Below, one piece after another: positions 21,590 to 31,271 of a DNA stretch of 41,455 nt. Every line of letters starts with the position of its first letter. The first letter of the stretch is position 1. Under the pieces are notes generated by a model. The model made no database searches. It worked only from the letters and a program-made list of their open reading frames with translations, and was not told the origin of the DNA. The translations under genes were made by a program, and so were the position numbers. Source of the stretch: a virus; IMG/VR virus record IMGVR_UViG_3300010392_000340, positions 1-41,455 of that record. One strand, 5' to 3'.

Positions 21590-23602
21590 TTATTCTTCAC
21601 TAAAGCAGATTAGAGTCACACTTGAGTCAAGGTTCGATGCTGTATTTGAGGTTGCGATACCACCTCCACCTGCAAAGCCTCCAAAGTCAAGCACTCCAGA
21701 TCCATTGGCCCTAAATGTTGACTGGCCACTTTTTCCGGTCAAAAAACATGAGGTTGCATTGTTATTCTCACCACTGCCTTGACAAAGACAAGTCACATAC
21801 TCATTGGGCTTGAAGACAGCATTGGACAATGCCGCATATGCCCCAACAGATCCCCTTGTCACGTTGCCCATGATCCAGTCATTGACTGGCCCCCTTTCCA
21901 CAAAGATTGTGCAAGGTGAAGATGTACATCCCTCTTCGGCACCTGCACCGCCAAAACCAAGACTCCAGATCTTCAATCTTTTGTTTTGATCCCCTTGATA
22001 GGCTTGACCACCAATAAGGATTGGGGTTGGTTTATTATCACCTACTTTTTCAACAGTAATACTCATATCGTTTTCATAAGAAACAGATCCTCTTGCAAGC
22101 AAATAGGTGCCGTTTCCGTTTGCTTCCCTAAATAGCTTAACCATTTTTGCACCAGAGGTTGAAAAACTAAACCTTTCACAAAGCCTATGCGCCGTTGATC
22201 CTGTAGGGTCGCCACCTGTCCAAGAAGTTCCTTGTTGAATTATCGAATCATCAATAAGTCCAGTTTGAGACAATCTGAAACCTGTTGAATTGGTACTGAT
22301 TGAATATGTCCAATTGAAGCAATATTTATACTCTCCAGCAGAAGGAATATCTGTTTCGATTGATAATTGCTCATTACCAGCGGAGCAAGTTAATCCGGTA
22401 GATGGGTTTCCACCAGAGCAGCCAATTTTTGCGCTTCCTTTATGAAGCACCATATCAAGAGAAGCATTGTTATCTACAACTACACCTGTCGAAGCCCCAG
22501 AGATATTCGCTCCACCAATACTTGCTTTTACGAAAAATCTCGAAGTGTCGTAAGTTACAGCTTTGTTTTGTTTTTGAGCATCCACACCTTGCTTAGTTAT
22601 AATAAGATGAACGTCCATATCAGTACCGGCACCACCAGTACTTAAAGTTGCATAATCAAATCCAGATGTAGTTACATTATCCGAGTCGATGTGTCTCACG
22701 TTGCCAATAGTATCAGCAATTAGTGCAACAGCTATAACAGGGTTTACGGTATAGAAACCAGCAGTAAAATTTACTGTGACAAGTCCTGCGCCTATTCTAT
22801 TTACTGATGCAACACAATTTCCATTGTCAGACAACACAGAAGCAGCACCGTTGTTTTGAATAAAAACAGAGCATACATTCTGGGAATCAACATCAATAAC
22901 ACCTTTATTTGAACCAGCAAAAGCATCGTCAAGATCAAGTGTTCCGGGTGCACTTGCTTCAATGGCCATGTAATAAGTTCCAGCCGTTGTTAGTCCAGAA
23001 ATAACTGATCTTCCAGTATTTTGAAAAGAAGCTGTGTCATTGTCGCCAAAATCCAATCTTCCAACAGGAGTAGCTTCGCCAGTTTTATAAAGCTTTAATG
23101 AAAAAGAATCATCACCTTGTTTGTATCGAGAATCTATTTGACCATAAAGATCAAGAGTATCCGACCAAGAAAAAGAATCAGAGTCACATTTTGCAGTATT
23201 GTCGGAAGCAACAATTCTCAAAAAACTTTTATTGCTTTCAGTTCCGCTTGAATAACTTTCTTGGGTAAAAGTTCCGTTGCCTGAACAGGTCCAAGCATCT
23301 ACAGGAGAGCCAACGTCCTCAAAGCCAGAATTACCAACAAGGTTTACACCTCCACCAGCTCCACCAGCTCCAGATCCAGATCCAATCTTTTTGACAATGC
23401 TTCCATCATCATTGGAAAACTCCAGGGCATTGGTAGTCTCGTTGGATCTGATCCACCGATTGTCACCAAGTCTGAGATACTTGTCAGCTGAAGATCCTGG
23501 TTTCCCAAGTTTCAGCTCATCACTTGTGATCTTTGCGGCCTGGCCTGAAAAAGCCATCACCGTCAAAACAATTAATAAAATAAAATTTTTAAAGGTTTTC
23601 AA
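21590..23602 (-). CDS. Fibre-like protein with signal peptide and swapped central domain
   Basis: 670 aa. The first 22 residues (MKTFKNFILLIVLTVMAFSG) look like a cleavable signal, unusual for a tail fibre. Next comes LKLGKPGSSADKYLRLGDNRW and a Gly-rich hinge (GSGSGAGGAGGG), then NLVGNSGFEDVGSPVDAWTC, a common start of carbohydrate-binding-like fibre domains. The C terminus is Gly- and Cys-rich (GGFAGGGGIAT). DNA from about 22030 to 23340 lacks the GATC/CCWGG excess of the genome, pointing to recent exchange. It may be a receptor-binding or exported adhesin; both readings remain open. Confidence 0.65.
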   Translation of the reverse strand: MKTFKNFILLIVLTVMAFSGQAAKITSDELKLGKPGSSADKYLRLGDNRWIRSNETTNALEFSNDDGSIVKKIGSGSGAGGAGGGVNLVGNSGFEDVGSPVDAWTCSGNGTFTQESYSSGTESNKSFLRIVASDNTAKCDSDSFSWSDTLDLYGQIDSRYKQGDDSFSLKLYKTGEATPVGRLDFGDNDTASFQNTGRSVISGLTTAGTYYMAIEASAPGTLDLDDAFAGSNKGVIDVDSQNVCSVFIQNNGAASVLSDNGNCVASVNRIGAGLVTVNFTAGFYTVNPVIAVALIADTIGNVRHIDSDNVTTSGFDYATLSTGGAGTDMDVHLIITKQGVDAQKQNKAVTYDTSRFFVKASIGGANISGASTGVVVDNNASLDMVLHKGSAKIGCSGGNPSTGLTCSAGNEQLSIETDIPSAGEYKYCFNWTYSISTNSTGFRLSQTGLIDDSIIQQGTSWTGGDPTGSTAHRLCERFSFSTSGAKMVKLFREANGNGTYLLARGSVSYENDMSITVEKVGDNKPTPILIGGQAYQGDQNKRLKIWSLGFGGAGAEEGCTSSPCTIFVERGPVNDWIMGNVTRGSVGAYAALSNAVFKPNEYVTCLCQGSGENNNATSCFLTGKSGQSTFRANGSGVLDFGGFAGGGGIATSNTASNLDSSVTLICFSEE

Positions 23603-23611
23603 TTTTTCCCC

Positions 23612-24181
23612 CTATGCTCTGAAGACAAAAAGTTGTGTCATTTTTAAAGTACCAACATATGTTGTGCCAGTCAGATCATCAGTTGTGACTTGTGTGACTG
23701 CAGCATCAGTGTCAGCATCATCAATTGAGAAGATTGTACCAGCATCACTGAAAAGTGAAGTGCTTTCTTGCTCCCAATTGTCATCAGCTGAGTTGTATCT
23801 TTCCATCAAGATCCCCATCTCAACAACTGATTGAGAGTCTGTTTTTCTTTCAATGTAGTATGATGAGATTCTGGCAACAAAGACTGACTTGTTGAGCACT
23901 GGAAGACCAGTGATTGCAGATGGTCCAGAGTTGTTGGCAAGCGTGTGATTGACTGGATCTTTTCGGCCTCCACGCAAAGCAAGCTCCAGGAGCGCATCAT
24001 TGAGTTGCCCCTCATTGCCTTTCACAAGTGTGATGCCCATCTCTTCAATTGGCTTGATGATCTCTTCCTGGACATGATTCAACCACTCATCACTCACAAC
24101 AGTTGCTGGTACAGATGTCTGAGGATCACCTTCAGTGAAGCGATTAGTACCAGTTGCTCCCTCGCTGTCAATTCTAAACAT
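23612..24181 (-). CDS. Tail fibre/collar protein, 189 aa
   Basis: MFRIDSEGATGTNRFTEGDP followed by VPATVVSDEWLNHVQEEIIKPIEE and QLNDALLEL is the standard start of phage tail fibre proteins that attach to the baseplate in P2- and Mu-like phages. The remaining C-terminal part is beta-rich. It directly follows the gp48-like gene, the expected position of a fibre gene. Confidence 0.8.
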   Translation of the reverse strand: MFRIDSEGATGTNRFTEGDPQTSVPATVVSDEWLNHVQEEIIKPIEEMGITLVKGNEGQLNDALLELALRGGRKDPVNHTLANNSGPSAITGLPVLNKSVFVARISSYYIERKTDSQSVVEMGILMERYNSADDNWEQESTSLFSDAGTIFSIDDADTDAAVTQVTTDDLTGTTYVGTLKMTQLFVFRA

Positions 24182-24191
24182 TCACGGCCTC

Positions 24192-24812
24192 CTATGGTGT
24201 GAAACTAAAAAGTGCAATCGTATGAGCAGGCTTGTGCTTGTTGATCAAGCACTCAATTGTTGGGTTGGAAAAAGATCTCAGTGGATCTCCAGCTCTTCCC
24301 AGGCCAGCTCTGAAAACAGTAGCTGATGCAATTGGTGCTGAAACAATGAAAGCGTATCTCCAATTGCCATTGGTCAACCTATCTCCAGCTCTTCCCTGTC
24401 CTGCTCGAAAGGGAGGCTGATCTGCAACGTCAATGACATCAATGTCAATGCCAAAGCTTGCAACAAGTCTCTTGTAGAAGTCGATGTTTTGACCACCTTG
24501 AGTTGTGAGTACCTGGATGATCCTGTCTCTTCTTTCCTGTATGGAAAGGTTTTCAGGGTTTTGCTCACACTCATCAGGAAGATTGAGAAGACGCTCCCAA
24601 TCGGTCAAAAGATCTGTTGTTGTGTCAGGGAAAACATCATCAATGAAAGCAAGTGCTGCCTCATCAACTCGGCAAGGTTCGTACCCAAGAGAGTCCAGGA
24701 GTTTTCTGAAAGAAGATCCCTCTTCATTTTTCAGTTTCCAGGCCGCGCCTCTTGGAAAGAGATCTTTGATGATCTTTCTGTACTTCTCTAAAATGTTTAG
24801 AGTGCTTGCCAC
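24192..24812 (-). CDS. Baseplate protein, Mu gp48-like (DUF2313/YmfQ)
   Basis: 206 aa, GTG start after AGGAAAC. LEKYRKIIKDLFPRGAAWKL is the conserved opening of this family, followed by DDVFPDTTTDLLTDWERLLNLP and RRDRIIQVLTTQGGQNIDFYKRL, which are highly typical. It links the baseplate wedge to the fibres. Overlaps the gp47 gene by 16 bp. Confidence 0.88.
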   Translation of the reverse strand: MASTLNILEKYRKIIKDLFPRGAAWKLKNEEGSSFRKLLDSLGYEPCRVDEAALAFIDDVFPDTTTDLLTDWERLLNLPDECEQNPENLSIQERRDRIIQVLTTQGGQNIDFYKRLVASFGIDIDVIDVADQPPFRAGQGRAGDRLTNGNWRYAFIVSAPIASATVFRAGLGRAGDPLRSFSNPTIECLINKHKPAHTIALFSFTP

Positions 24813-25900
24813 GTGAAGTTTCCTGCTGTTATTAGTTCACCTGTACCAGGTGTGATGTCATCTGGTGCAGCTGCATTGATTGTCTGTATCTCATAGTCTT
24901 CCAGGCCAACTGCAATGCCAATTGAAGTCCTGATTTTTGAAAGCTTGATCACACCATCATGAGTCTCAGTTGCTGACTTGTATGATCCCTCAAGTTGAGC
25001 TTCACGCAAGATGAGATCTTCAATCTCTTTTTTCACAGCGTCTTGCACTGATGCTGTATTGGGGCTGATCTTGATGTCAAAGTCAGCTGGTGCAAGTGTT
25101 GGTGAAAAGACCTGGACCAAAGCAGTCACAGGCTTGAAAGTTTCAATTGCATCAGTCACTTCCTGGAGCTTTGCACCTGAAGCTGGAGCAATTGGATCTT
25201 CACCATCCTCAACAAAAGAGCAATCAACTGTACCTGGCCCTGATCCCAAAGGAAGCACCCAGGCCCTGGTCACACCAGGCACGGCAAGCATTGTCTGTAT
25301 GTAGTCATTGGCAGCACCACCAAGTGGTGCTTGCTGTACTCTTGAAACAAGTCTGGATCTCAATTGAGCATCAGTTTCTCTGTCTTCACCTTCAACTTCA
25401 GTGCTTGCAACAGTTGCATCACTGTCAACATCAACAATTGGTGAGGCCAGGGAAAGAGTCTCACCATCGGCCAGGTTTCCATTGTCACCGGCCTCAACAG
25501 CAATCACTTTTCCAACTACAGATCCACCAACTCCAATGGTTGCTTCAGCATCAAGTGTGTACTCAGTACCGTCACCTCTTGTGTAAACAGTTGAAGCAGG
25601 CACAGTGCCCCCTTCGTTTCCTGTGATGGTGATGTTGAGCTCAGTGAAGGTTGCTTCATTTCTGAAGATCCCCCAAAAGGCTGACCACCGATCCAAAAAC
25701 TCTGTCTCAGCTGTATCAGGAAAAACTTGCTCTGAAGTAAAATCAAGATACCCAAAGAGAAGATGTGAAAGACCAGCAAGAGCTCTTGCAATGACACCAA
25801 CAAAGGATCTTCTCAGGACCGTTGTGATCCCCAATCCACCTTTGATGTCACCTTCAACTCTTTCAATTAGCTGATCAAGTGTTGGTCTGTTAAAGGGCAT
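24797..25900 (-). CDS. Baseplate wedge protein J (Mu gp47-like)
   Basis: 367 aa. VFPDTAETEFLDRWSAFWGI, the EGGTVPASTVYTRGDGTEYTLDAEATIG beta segment, RLVSRVQQAPLGGAANDYIQTMLAVPGVTRAWVLP, and QEVTDAIETFKPVTALVQV are the landmarks of Baseplate_J. It forms the wedge ring around the hub of contractile tails. Confidence 0.93.
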   Translation of the reverse strand: MPFNRPTLDQLIERVEGDIKGGLGITTVLRRSFVGVIARALAGLSHLLFGYLDFTSEQVFPDTAETEFLDRWSAFWGIFRNEATFTELNITITGNEGGTVPASTVYTRGDGTEYTLDAEATIGVGGSVVGKVIAVEAGDNGNLADGETLSLASPIVDVDSDATVASTEVEGEDRETDAQLRSRLVSRVQQAPLGGAANDYIQTMLAVPGVTRAWVLPLGSGPGTVDCSFVEDGEDPIAPASGAKLQEVTDAIETFKPVTALVQVFSPTLAPADFDIKISPNTASVQDAVKKEIEDLILREAQLEGSYKSATETHDGVIKLSKIRTSIGIAVGLEDYEIQTINAAAPDDITPGTGELITAGNFTWQAL

Positions 25901-26353
25901 CTATTGCCTCCTGATCTCTTGTTGCTCCCAATTGATCTGAAACCTGGTGCTTTCACCATCTGGTTTTTCAATTTCAACTGCACTGATCAGCCAATTGTTT
26001 TCATTGTACACTGAAGATGCGTTGACATCTTTGGCAACACCATCTTCAAGCATCCAATTAAGGCTTTCAACAATGTAGTCTTCAGATCTTCTGAGAGTCT
26101 CAGTTGTTGTTTTTTCTCTATTGATCAACCAAAGTCTTGATCCAATCTGGTCATTGGGAAACTCGGGAAACATATCCCCCCACCAACCACGCTTGGAAGT
26201 TTCAAGATCTGGAAGATCCTCATCATCAACTCTTTTGTCAGTGAAAACTGAAATTGCAACAGATGTCTCCAGGCCATCATCAGCCTTGAGATCATCAGCT
26301 TCAACCACCAGGTCAAAAGCTTTGTCACAGAAAAAAAGTCCGATGTCATTCAT
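25901..26353 (-). CDS. Baseplate protein, Mu gp46-like
   Basis: 150 aa. GWWGDMFPEFPNDQIGSRLWLINREKTT is the GP46 signature, with the following SEDYIVESLNWMLEDGVAKDV. A lysozyme-like-free gp25 relative that joins the sheath to the baseplate. ATGA overlap with the gene upstream. Confidence 0.88.
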   Translation of the reverse strand: MNDIGLFFCDKAFDLVVEADDLKADDGLETSVAISVFTDKRVDDEDLPDLETSKRGWWGDMFPEFPNDQIGSRLWLINREKTTTETLRRSEDYIVESLNWMLEDGVAKDVNASSVYNENNWLISAVEIEKPDGESTRFQINWEQQEIRRQ

Positions 26354-26586
26354 GAAATTGTATCCTCTTCACCAGTACCATTGACGGTACTTCCACCAAC
26401 CTGCACATTTTCAACTGTCACGTTGGTTGTGATCTCCATGTTGGCAATGATCTCTTTGATGATCTCATCAGCAATGGCCCTCCAGTATGGTTGCAAAAAT
26501 GTGACATCAGATCCCCCAATGTTTCCATTGAGAGATTGCAATCTTGTCACAATTGCATCACCAAGCCTGTCTTTATCCATTGCCAT
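26350..26586 (-). CDS. Small baseplate-region protein, 78 aa
   Basis: MAMDKDRLGDAIVTRLQSL then FLQPYWRAIADEIIKEIIANMEITTNV. Small proteins with this DKDRLG...WRAIADEII pattern commonly lie between gp45 and gp46 in Mu-like tails; the name is unset. AAGGTG precedes the ATG. Confidence 0.7.
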   Translation of the reverse strand: MAMDKDRLGDAIVTRLQSLNGNIGGSDVTFLQPYWRAIADEIIKEIIANMEITTNVTVENVQVGGSTVNGTGEEDTIS

Positions 26587-26589
26587 CAG

Positions 26590-27141
26590 TTACACCTTGA
26601 AAGTTTTTAGCTTGTCTATAGTTGCAGTCAGATTGGTGATACTTGTTTGAGTGTGAGGTTGTGGCCCAATAGCGGTCACAGTGAGCTCATCCCTTGCTCT
26701 TTCAAAGTACTCAACCAGTACACTGATTAACTCATGATTGGAGTTGTTGATCTCAATTTTTTCAACCAATCCCTCCAGGTTTTCACCTTTCAGCCAAAGA
26801 TACTTTCCACTTATATTGTACAGGGCACTGTCACCTTCGTTCAATCCTTTCAATCGGTGATCTCTTGACTCGGTGCCAATGATGATCCCATGATCCCTGT
26901 TGCCACCAAGTGACAAAAAGATGACATCAGATCCCTTGGGAGGATGTGATGTGAAACCAAAGTGCTGGATCATCTCAGTCTTGTCTTTGGTCTCATCGGC
27001 CAGGAGTGTGACAGAGCTCAGTTGGATGTCTTTGGAGCTGTCAACAGCGGCCAGGACACCTCTTCCAATCATGAGCAGCACCTTGTCTCTCATTGGTCCA
27101 ATCCAGTGCTCAAAAAGCCTCCTGATCATGTCTGCTTTCAT
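26590..27141 (-). CDS. Baseplate spike assembly protein, Mu gp45-like
   Basis: 183 aa. The RLFEHWIGPMRDKVLLMIGRGVL opening, MIQHFGFTSHPPKGSDVIFLSLGGNRDHGIIIGTESRDHR, and SALYNISGKYLWLKG are typical of the gp45 family (OB-fold, then a beta-helical tip). It is the central spike that pierces the outer membrane. ATGA overlap with the gpP-like gene. Confidence 0.9.
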   Translation of the reverse strand: MKADMIRRLFEHWIGPMRDKVLLMIGRGVLAAVDSSKDIQLSSVTLLADETKDKTEMIQHFGFTSHPPKGSDVIFLSLGGNRDHGIIIGTESRDHRLKGLNEGDSALYNISGKYLWLKGENLEGLVEKIEINNSNHELISVLVEYFERARDELTVTAIGPQPHTQTSITNLTATIDKLKTFKV

Positions 27142-28265
27142 GCGTTGTGTCCTATAGTGTCAAGGATGCTTCCACCCTCTTCTTTTTTGTTTTTTTCTTT
27201 TTGAAACTTCATGGCATCTTTTTCAATGAGCTCAAGATCCACAGATCTTCCAGCATCAGTCTGAGTGTACGTGATACCACTGATCAAAAGTGTGTCATTG
27301 ATCCCAAGTGAAAGAGCTTTGAAGGGCACAAGCTCATTGATCTTCCAGATTGTGCCATCTTTTTTTCTCCAGGAGTTTACAGATCCATTGCACTTGAAGG
27401 CCTTGGAGGATCTGATTGATGTCTCATACTGTGCACGTTTTTGAGCTGCATCAGTATCACTTGCTTGATCGGCCAGGATTGTCAGTGGTCTGTACCTGGT
27501 GACTGCTCGATCAAAGGCCTGGCCCTTTCCTTGACTGGCATCTTTTGTGCCACCCAATGTACCAGGTTGTTGACCTTTCACAGTTACCTGGGAAAACCTT
27601 TGTGAGTTGTCAAAGTTGGCACCAGTGACTCTGATGTTGACACCTTCAACAAGCTCAGTGCCACTTCTTTTGGTTGCAACCTTGTCAAGCACCAGGTTGC
27701 CATGTGTTGAAGTGAGCAAGATGATCTCTCTTGCTTTTGCGGCCCTGCTCAAAGCTTCAAAAACTTTTTCACCAATCTTGATGGAAAACTTTTCAAACTT
27801 TTTTCCAAGATCTACACCATTGGGGTTGAGCACTTTGATCCCAAAAGGTGAGCAAAGTTTTTCTGCAATCTGTCTGAGATCCTGGCCATTAAATTCATTG
27901 GAACCTTCAGCACTGCAGTCAATCAGATCTGCAGTCCTGTCTCTTCCAGCAATGCTGAAGTTTCTTGATCCTGAAGTGATGCTCACATTGAAAGTGTCCA
28001 CCCAACCTTCAAAAATTGCTTCCTTTCCAATGTGACAATGGATGCGATCACCTGGCTTGATCCCAAAGTCACCCATGGGTTGCCACACATCTGTGATCAC
28101 AATTTCAAAAGATCCTGCCATGTTGAGCAAGTTTCTTTTCACTGTTATATTTTTGAAACCTTCAAAGACTTTGTTGTTGACGTATAATGTTGCAGCATCT
28201 TCTCTCAAAGTCCCATAGTCAAAAGGGATCTTTGGTCTGTGACTCACTTTGGGAGTATCAGACAT
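27138..28265 (-). CDS. Baseplate hub protein, Mu gpP/gp44-like
   Basis: 375 aa. Contains GSFEIVITDVWQP...KPGDRIHCHIGKEAIFEGWVDTF and SGSRNFSIAGRDRTADLIDCSAE, LRQIAEKLCSPFGI, the tail-hub (gp27-like) pattern. GGAGGTGCTTG lies ahead of the ATG at 28265, 8 bp inside the gpN-like gene. Forms the hub at the end of the tube. Confidence 0.9.
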   Translation of the reverse strand: MSDTPKVSHRPKIPFDYGTLREDAATLYVNNKVFEGFKNITVKRNLLNMAGSFEIVITDVWQPMGDFGIKPGDRIHCHIGKEAIFEGWVDTFNVSITSGSRNFSIAGRDRTADLIDCSAEGSNEFNGQDLRQIAEKLCSPFGIKVLNPNGVDLGKKFEKFSIKIGEKVFEALSRAAKAREIILLTSTHGNLVLDKVATKRSGTELVEGVNIRVTGANFDNSQRFSQVTVKGQQPGTLGGTKDASQGKGQAFDRAVTRYRPLTILADQASDTDAAQKRAQYETSIRSSKAFKCNGSVNSWRKKDGTIWKINELVPFKALSLGINDTLLISGITYTQTDAGRSVDLELIEKDAMKFQKEKNKKEEGGSILDTIGHNA

Positions 28266-29445
28266 CAAGCACCTCCAATTGGGTGCCTTTGCTCACGCTG
28301 CCTGGGTTTCTGATGTTGTTTCTGTCAATGAGATCTTGCTCATTGGTTGGATCTTGAAAAAGATCATATGTCAGCACCAGTGTGTTGGTGTCTGTTTCTG
28401 TTTCAATCACTTTGATGTTGGGAAGATCAGCATCCACATCTGGAAGAGCATCAACCAGGTTGGCATTGACATCAGCAAGGGCCTGGAAAACTTCAGTGCC
28501 ATCATCCTCTTTGATCTGCTCTTCAAGTGTTGCTGAGATCTCTTCTCTTTCTGAAAGTGCATCATTGAAGGATGCGTACTCACCAGCCGCGGCCTGGCCT
28601 GCAGCATCTGCAGCTGCAATCCTTCTCATGAAATTGTTGAAGCTTTGTTGGTTTTGTCTTTCCTGGTTTCTGATTGGTGTATCTCCAACAACATTGTCAT
28701 CACCAAAACCAAAAAAAGTACCAAGTGCATTGGCCTTGTCTTCAGCTCTTGAAAAAGCATCTTGGAGATACCCAAAAGAATCCAGTAGCCGGGCCGCCAA
28801 CTGATCGGGGGCTTGGAGCAAGTCATTGACCTCGGCCACTAGATTTCTGGTGGAAAAGGCCAGGTTAGTGATACCTTCAGCAACATCTCCACCAAGACTT
28901 GCAACCTTATTAAATTGATCTGATGCTGCTTGCACTCCAGCTCTTGCTGAGTCAACAGCAAAACCTGGAAGACCAGCAACTGAAAACTTGTCCTCAAGAT
29001 CTGCAACTGTTGCAGATGTTGAAGCATCTATTGCTTCCTGGAGTACGGCACCCTTGTCATTGGTGCCTTTGGGAAAAAGATTGTCTCCAGCTTCAAAAAA
29101 CTTTGCTGAAAACTTTGCAATTGCCCCTTCCACATTGCTTTCTGAAATTGTGACCGTGCCAACCTGTACACGTACAGCTCCCCAATAGGGATGGATGAGC
29201 TCCCCTGGCCCGGAGATTGTGAAAACTCTTCTCAGATCTTGCTTTGCCTGGAAGTAGTCGTCACCAAGCACGTGACCTTCAAGCTCAAAGTTTTCTGGTA
29301 TCCTTCCAAGATCTTCAGTGAAAGGTGTTTCTCTGTTGGGGTACTCATGTTGTATTGCACGTCTTCCCAGAGTCAGTGTTGAAGTGTCAGTGAAAAACTC
29401 AACACCTCGAAAAGATCCAGGTCTCAGGTTGTCTTTCCAACTCAT
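28258..29445 (-). CDS. DNA circularisation/tail protein, Mu gpN-like
   Basis: 395 aa. The N terminus (WKDNLRPGSFRGVEFFTDTS, GRRAIQHEYPNRETPFTEDLGRIPENFELEGHVLGDDY, GPGELIHPYWGAVRVQVG) is the DNA_circ_N signature. The family is named after an old view of circularisation and is now seen as a baseplate/hub protein. Long helical linker after about residue 150. ATGA overlap with the tape measure. Confidence 0.9.
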   Translation of the reverse strand: MSWKDNLRPGSFRGVEFFTDTSTLTLGRRAIQHEYPNRETPFTEDLGRIPENFELEGHVLGDDYFQAKQDLRRVFTISGPGELIHPYWGAVRVQVGTVTISESNVEGAIAKFSAKFFEAGDNLFPKGTNDKGAVLQEAIDASTSATVADLEDKFSVAGLPGFAVDSARAGVQAASDQFNKVASLGGDVAEGITNLAFSTRNLVAEVNDLLQAPDQLAARLLDSFGYLQDAFSRAEDKANALGTFFGFGDDNVVGDTPIRNQERQNQQSFNNFMRRIAAADAAGQAAAGEYASFNDALSEREEISATLEEQIKEDDGTEVFQALADVNANLVDALPDVDADLPNIKVIETETDTNTLVLTYDLFQDPTNEQDLIDRNNIRNPGSVSKGTQLEVLDV

Positions 29446-31271
29446 CCAGCTGCTCCAGTCAGGTTGTCAACAATGCTTTCCCTGTCATCAAGCATGATGA
29501 CAGTATCTTTTGGCACGTTGGAAAAGTTGACATCCAACACACCTTTCTTTTCTCTTTTCTTTCTTTCACTTGAGTCTTTGATTGCTTGGGTTGCTTTGGT
29601 TGGAGCTCCACCCTCATCAGGGAGCTTGAAACCTTGTGCACGTAGTTTCTCATCAGTGTCATCACCAAGGCCAAAAAGACTTGAGATCCCAGAGATCTTC
29701 CCAATCCACTTCACCATGTCTTTGATCTGTTGAAGAGGATCTGTGAAAAGATCAACAAAGAAAGCCTTGATTGGCTTCCAATTTTTATAAATTAAATAAG
29801 CAGCACCAGCAACCAATAGAAACTTTGCCATCAAGATTGCAGCTGGTATTGCTGCAGCTGCCAATGCAACCTTGAGTGCACCCAAAACAGCAACCAACAT
29901 ATTGAAACCAGTGACCATGGATGGCACCATGAAAAGTATTGTGCCCAAGATCCCAACAAAGGGACCGATCACGGCCAGGACACCACCAATGATGACAATC
30001 CACTTGAGCATTGTCTTGTTGGTGGTGGAAAGACCTTGGAGAAACTTAGTGAGCTTTGTCACAATTTCAACAATGCGATCACCAAGCTTTTTGCCCCCAA
30101 AGTCAAGATCCAGGATTGCAAGTTGTACGCCTTCAAAGGCTGATCCTAATTGGGTGAAAGCTCCACCCAATCCTTTCATCATGGTTTTGGCCATCTTCTT
30201 TGCAGCTTTTGGACCGTCTTTGTCTAATAGACCAACCAGCTTTTGCACGCTATTCAATCCTGTCTTTGCATCTATTTTTCCAACTGCATTGAGCAGTACA
30301 TCTGCACCAGCTACAGCTCTTTTTCCAAAAATTTCATTGAGCACAGCAAGCTTTTTGGCACCCTTGATGCCTTTTGCTTGAAAGCTCTTGTTGAGATCCA
30401 CCAGGATCTCACCCATGTCTCTCAGTTTTCCAGTGGCAGGATCTACACTCTTGACTCCCAACTCACCCATGATCTTTTTGATCCTGGTTGTTGGTCCTGC
30501 CAATTGTGAAAACATCTGCTTCAATGTTGTACCAGCTTTTGATCCCTGGATACCAGCATCACCAAGTTTTGCAGTCAGTGCTGCAACAGTTTCAAAACGG
30601 TTTCCAGCTGCAAAAGCAACCGGCCCAGCGTCTTTGAAAGTCTCACCAAGCATCTCAAGATTGACGTTTCCTTTTGCAGTAGTGAGTGCAAGTTTTCCTG
30701 CAATCTCATTGGCCTGCTCAGCTTTCTTTCCAAAACCACCCATGATGTTGGAAAGTATGTCAGCACTTTGAGCAAGCTCAGTACCTGAAGCTGCAGCAAG
30801 TGCAAGTGTTGGTCCTGTACCAGCAATGATCTCATTGGCATCCCAACCGGCCTGGCCAAAGAAGGCCATGGCATCAGCGGCCTGGGAAGCACTGAAAGCA
30901 GTTTCACTTCCAAGTTTTTTTGCCTCTTTTCTCATTGCCTTGAGTGCATCACCTGACTCACCAGTCAGAGCACTCACTTTGTTCATTGATTTTTCAAAGT
31001 TGATCCCTGTGCGTACAGCAAGGGCACCAAAAGCACCAATTGGTGCAGTCAATCCAACAGTGGCTTTCTTGCCAATGTTTTGCATTGACCTTCCCATCTT
31101 TTTTGCTGACTTGGTGAAACCTTCAGATCTTCTTTGAAGTAGTTTGAAAGATGTGCTTGCCTTTCTCACTGAGCGTGTCATGCCTGGCATCTTGTTTTTG
31201 ATCCCATCAATGACTCTGCTCATGTTGTCAATGGCCTTGAGTCTGAGTTTTCCTTCAGCCGTTTTCGGCAT
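29442..31271 (-). CDS. Tail tape measure protein
   Basis: 609 aa. The N-terminal TMP core ALTGESGDALKAMRKEAKKLGSETAFSASQAADAMAFFGQAG is diagnostic. Hydrophobic helices at about 415-500 (WIVIIGGVLAVIGPFVGILG and following) may insert in the host membrane during injection. Its modest length predicts a short tail. Starts inside the frameshift-extension ORF of the chaperone gene. Confidence 0.93.
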   Translation of the reverse strand: MPKTAEGKLRLKAIDNMSRVIDGIKNKMPGMTRSVRKASTSFKLLQRRSEGFTKSAKKMGRSMQNIGKKATVGLTAPIGAFGALAVRTGINFEKSMNKVSALTGESGDALKAMRKEAKKLGSETAFSASQAADAMAFFGQAGWDANEIIAGTGPTLALAAASGTELAQSADILSNIMGGFGKKAEQANEIAGKLALTTAKGNVNLEMLGETFKDAGPVAFAAGNRFETVAALTAKLGDAGIQGSKAGTTLKQMFSQLAGPTTRIKKIMGELGVKSVDPATGKLRDMGEILVDLNKSFQAKGIKGAKKLAVLNEIFGKRAVAGADVLLNAVGKIDAKTGLNSVQKLVGLLDKDGPKAAKKMAKTMMKGLGGAFTQLGSAFEGVQLAILDLDFGGKKLGDRIVEIVTKLTKFLQGLSTTNKTMLKWIVIIGGVLAVIGPFVGILGTILFMVPSMVTGFNMLVAVLGALKVALAAAAIPAAILMAKFLLVAGAAYLIYKNWKPIKAFFVDLFTDPLQQIKDMVKWIGKISGISSLFGLGDDTDEKLRAQGFKLPDEGGAPTKATQAIKDSSERKKREKKGVLDVNFSNVPKDTVIMLDDRESIVDNLTGAAG

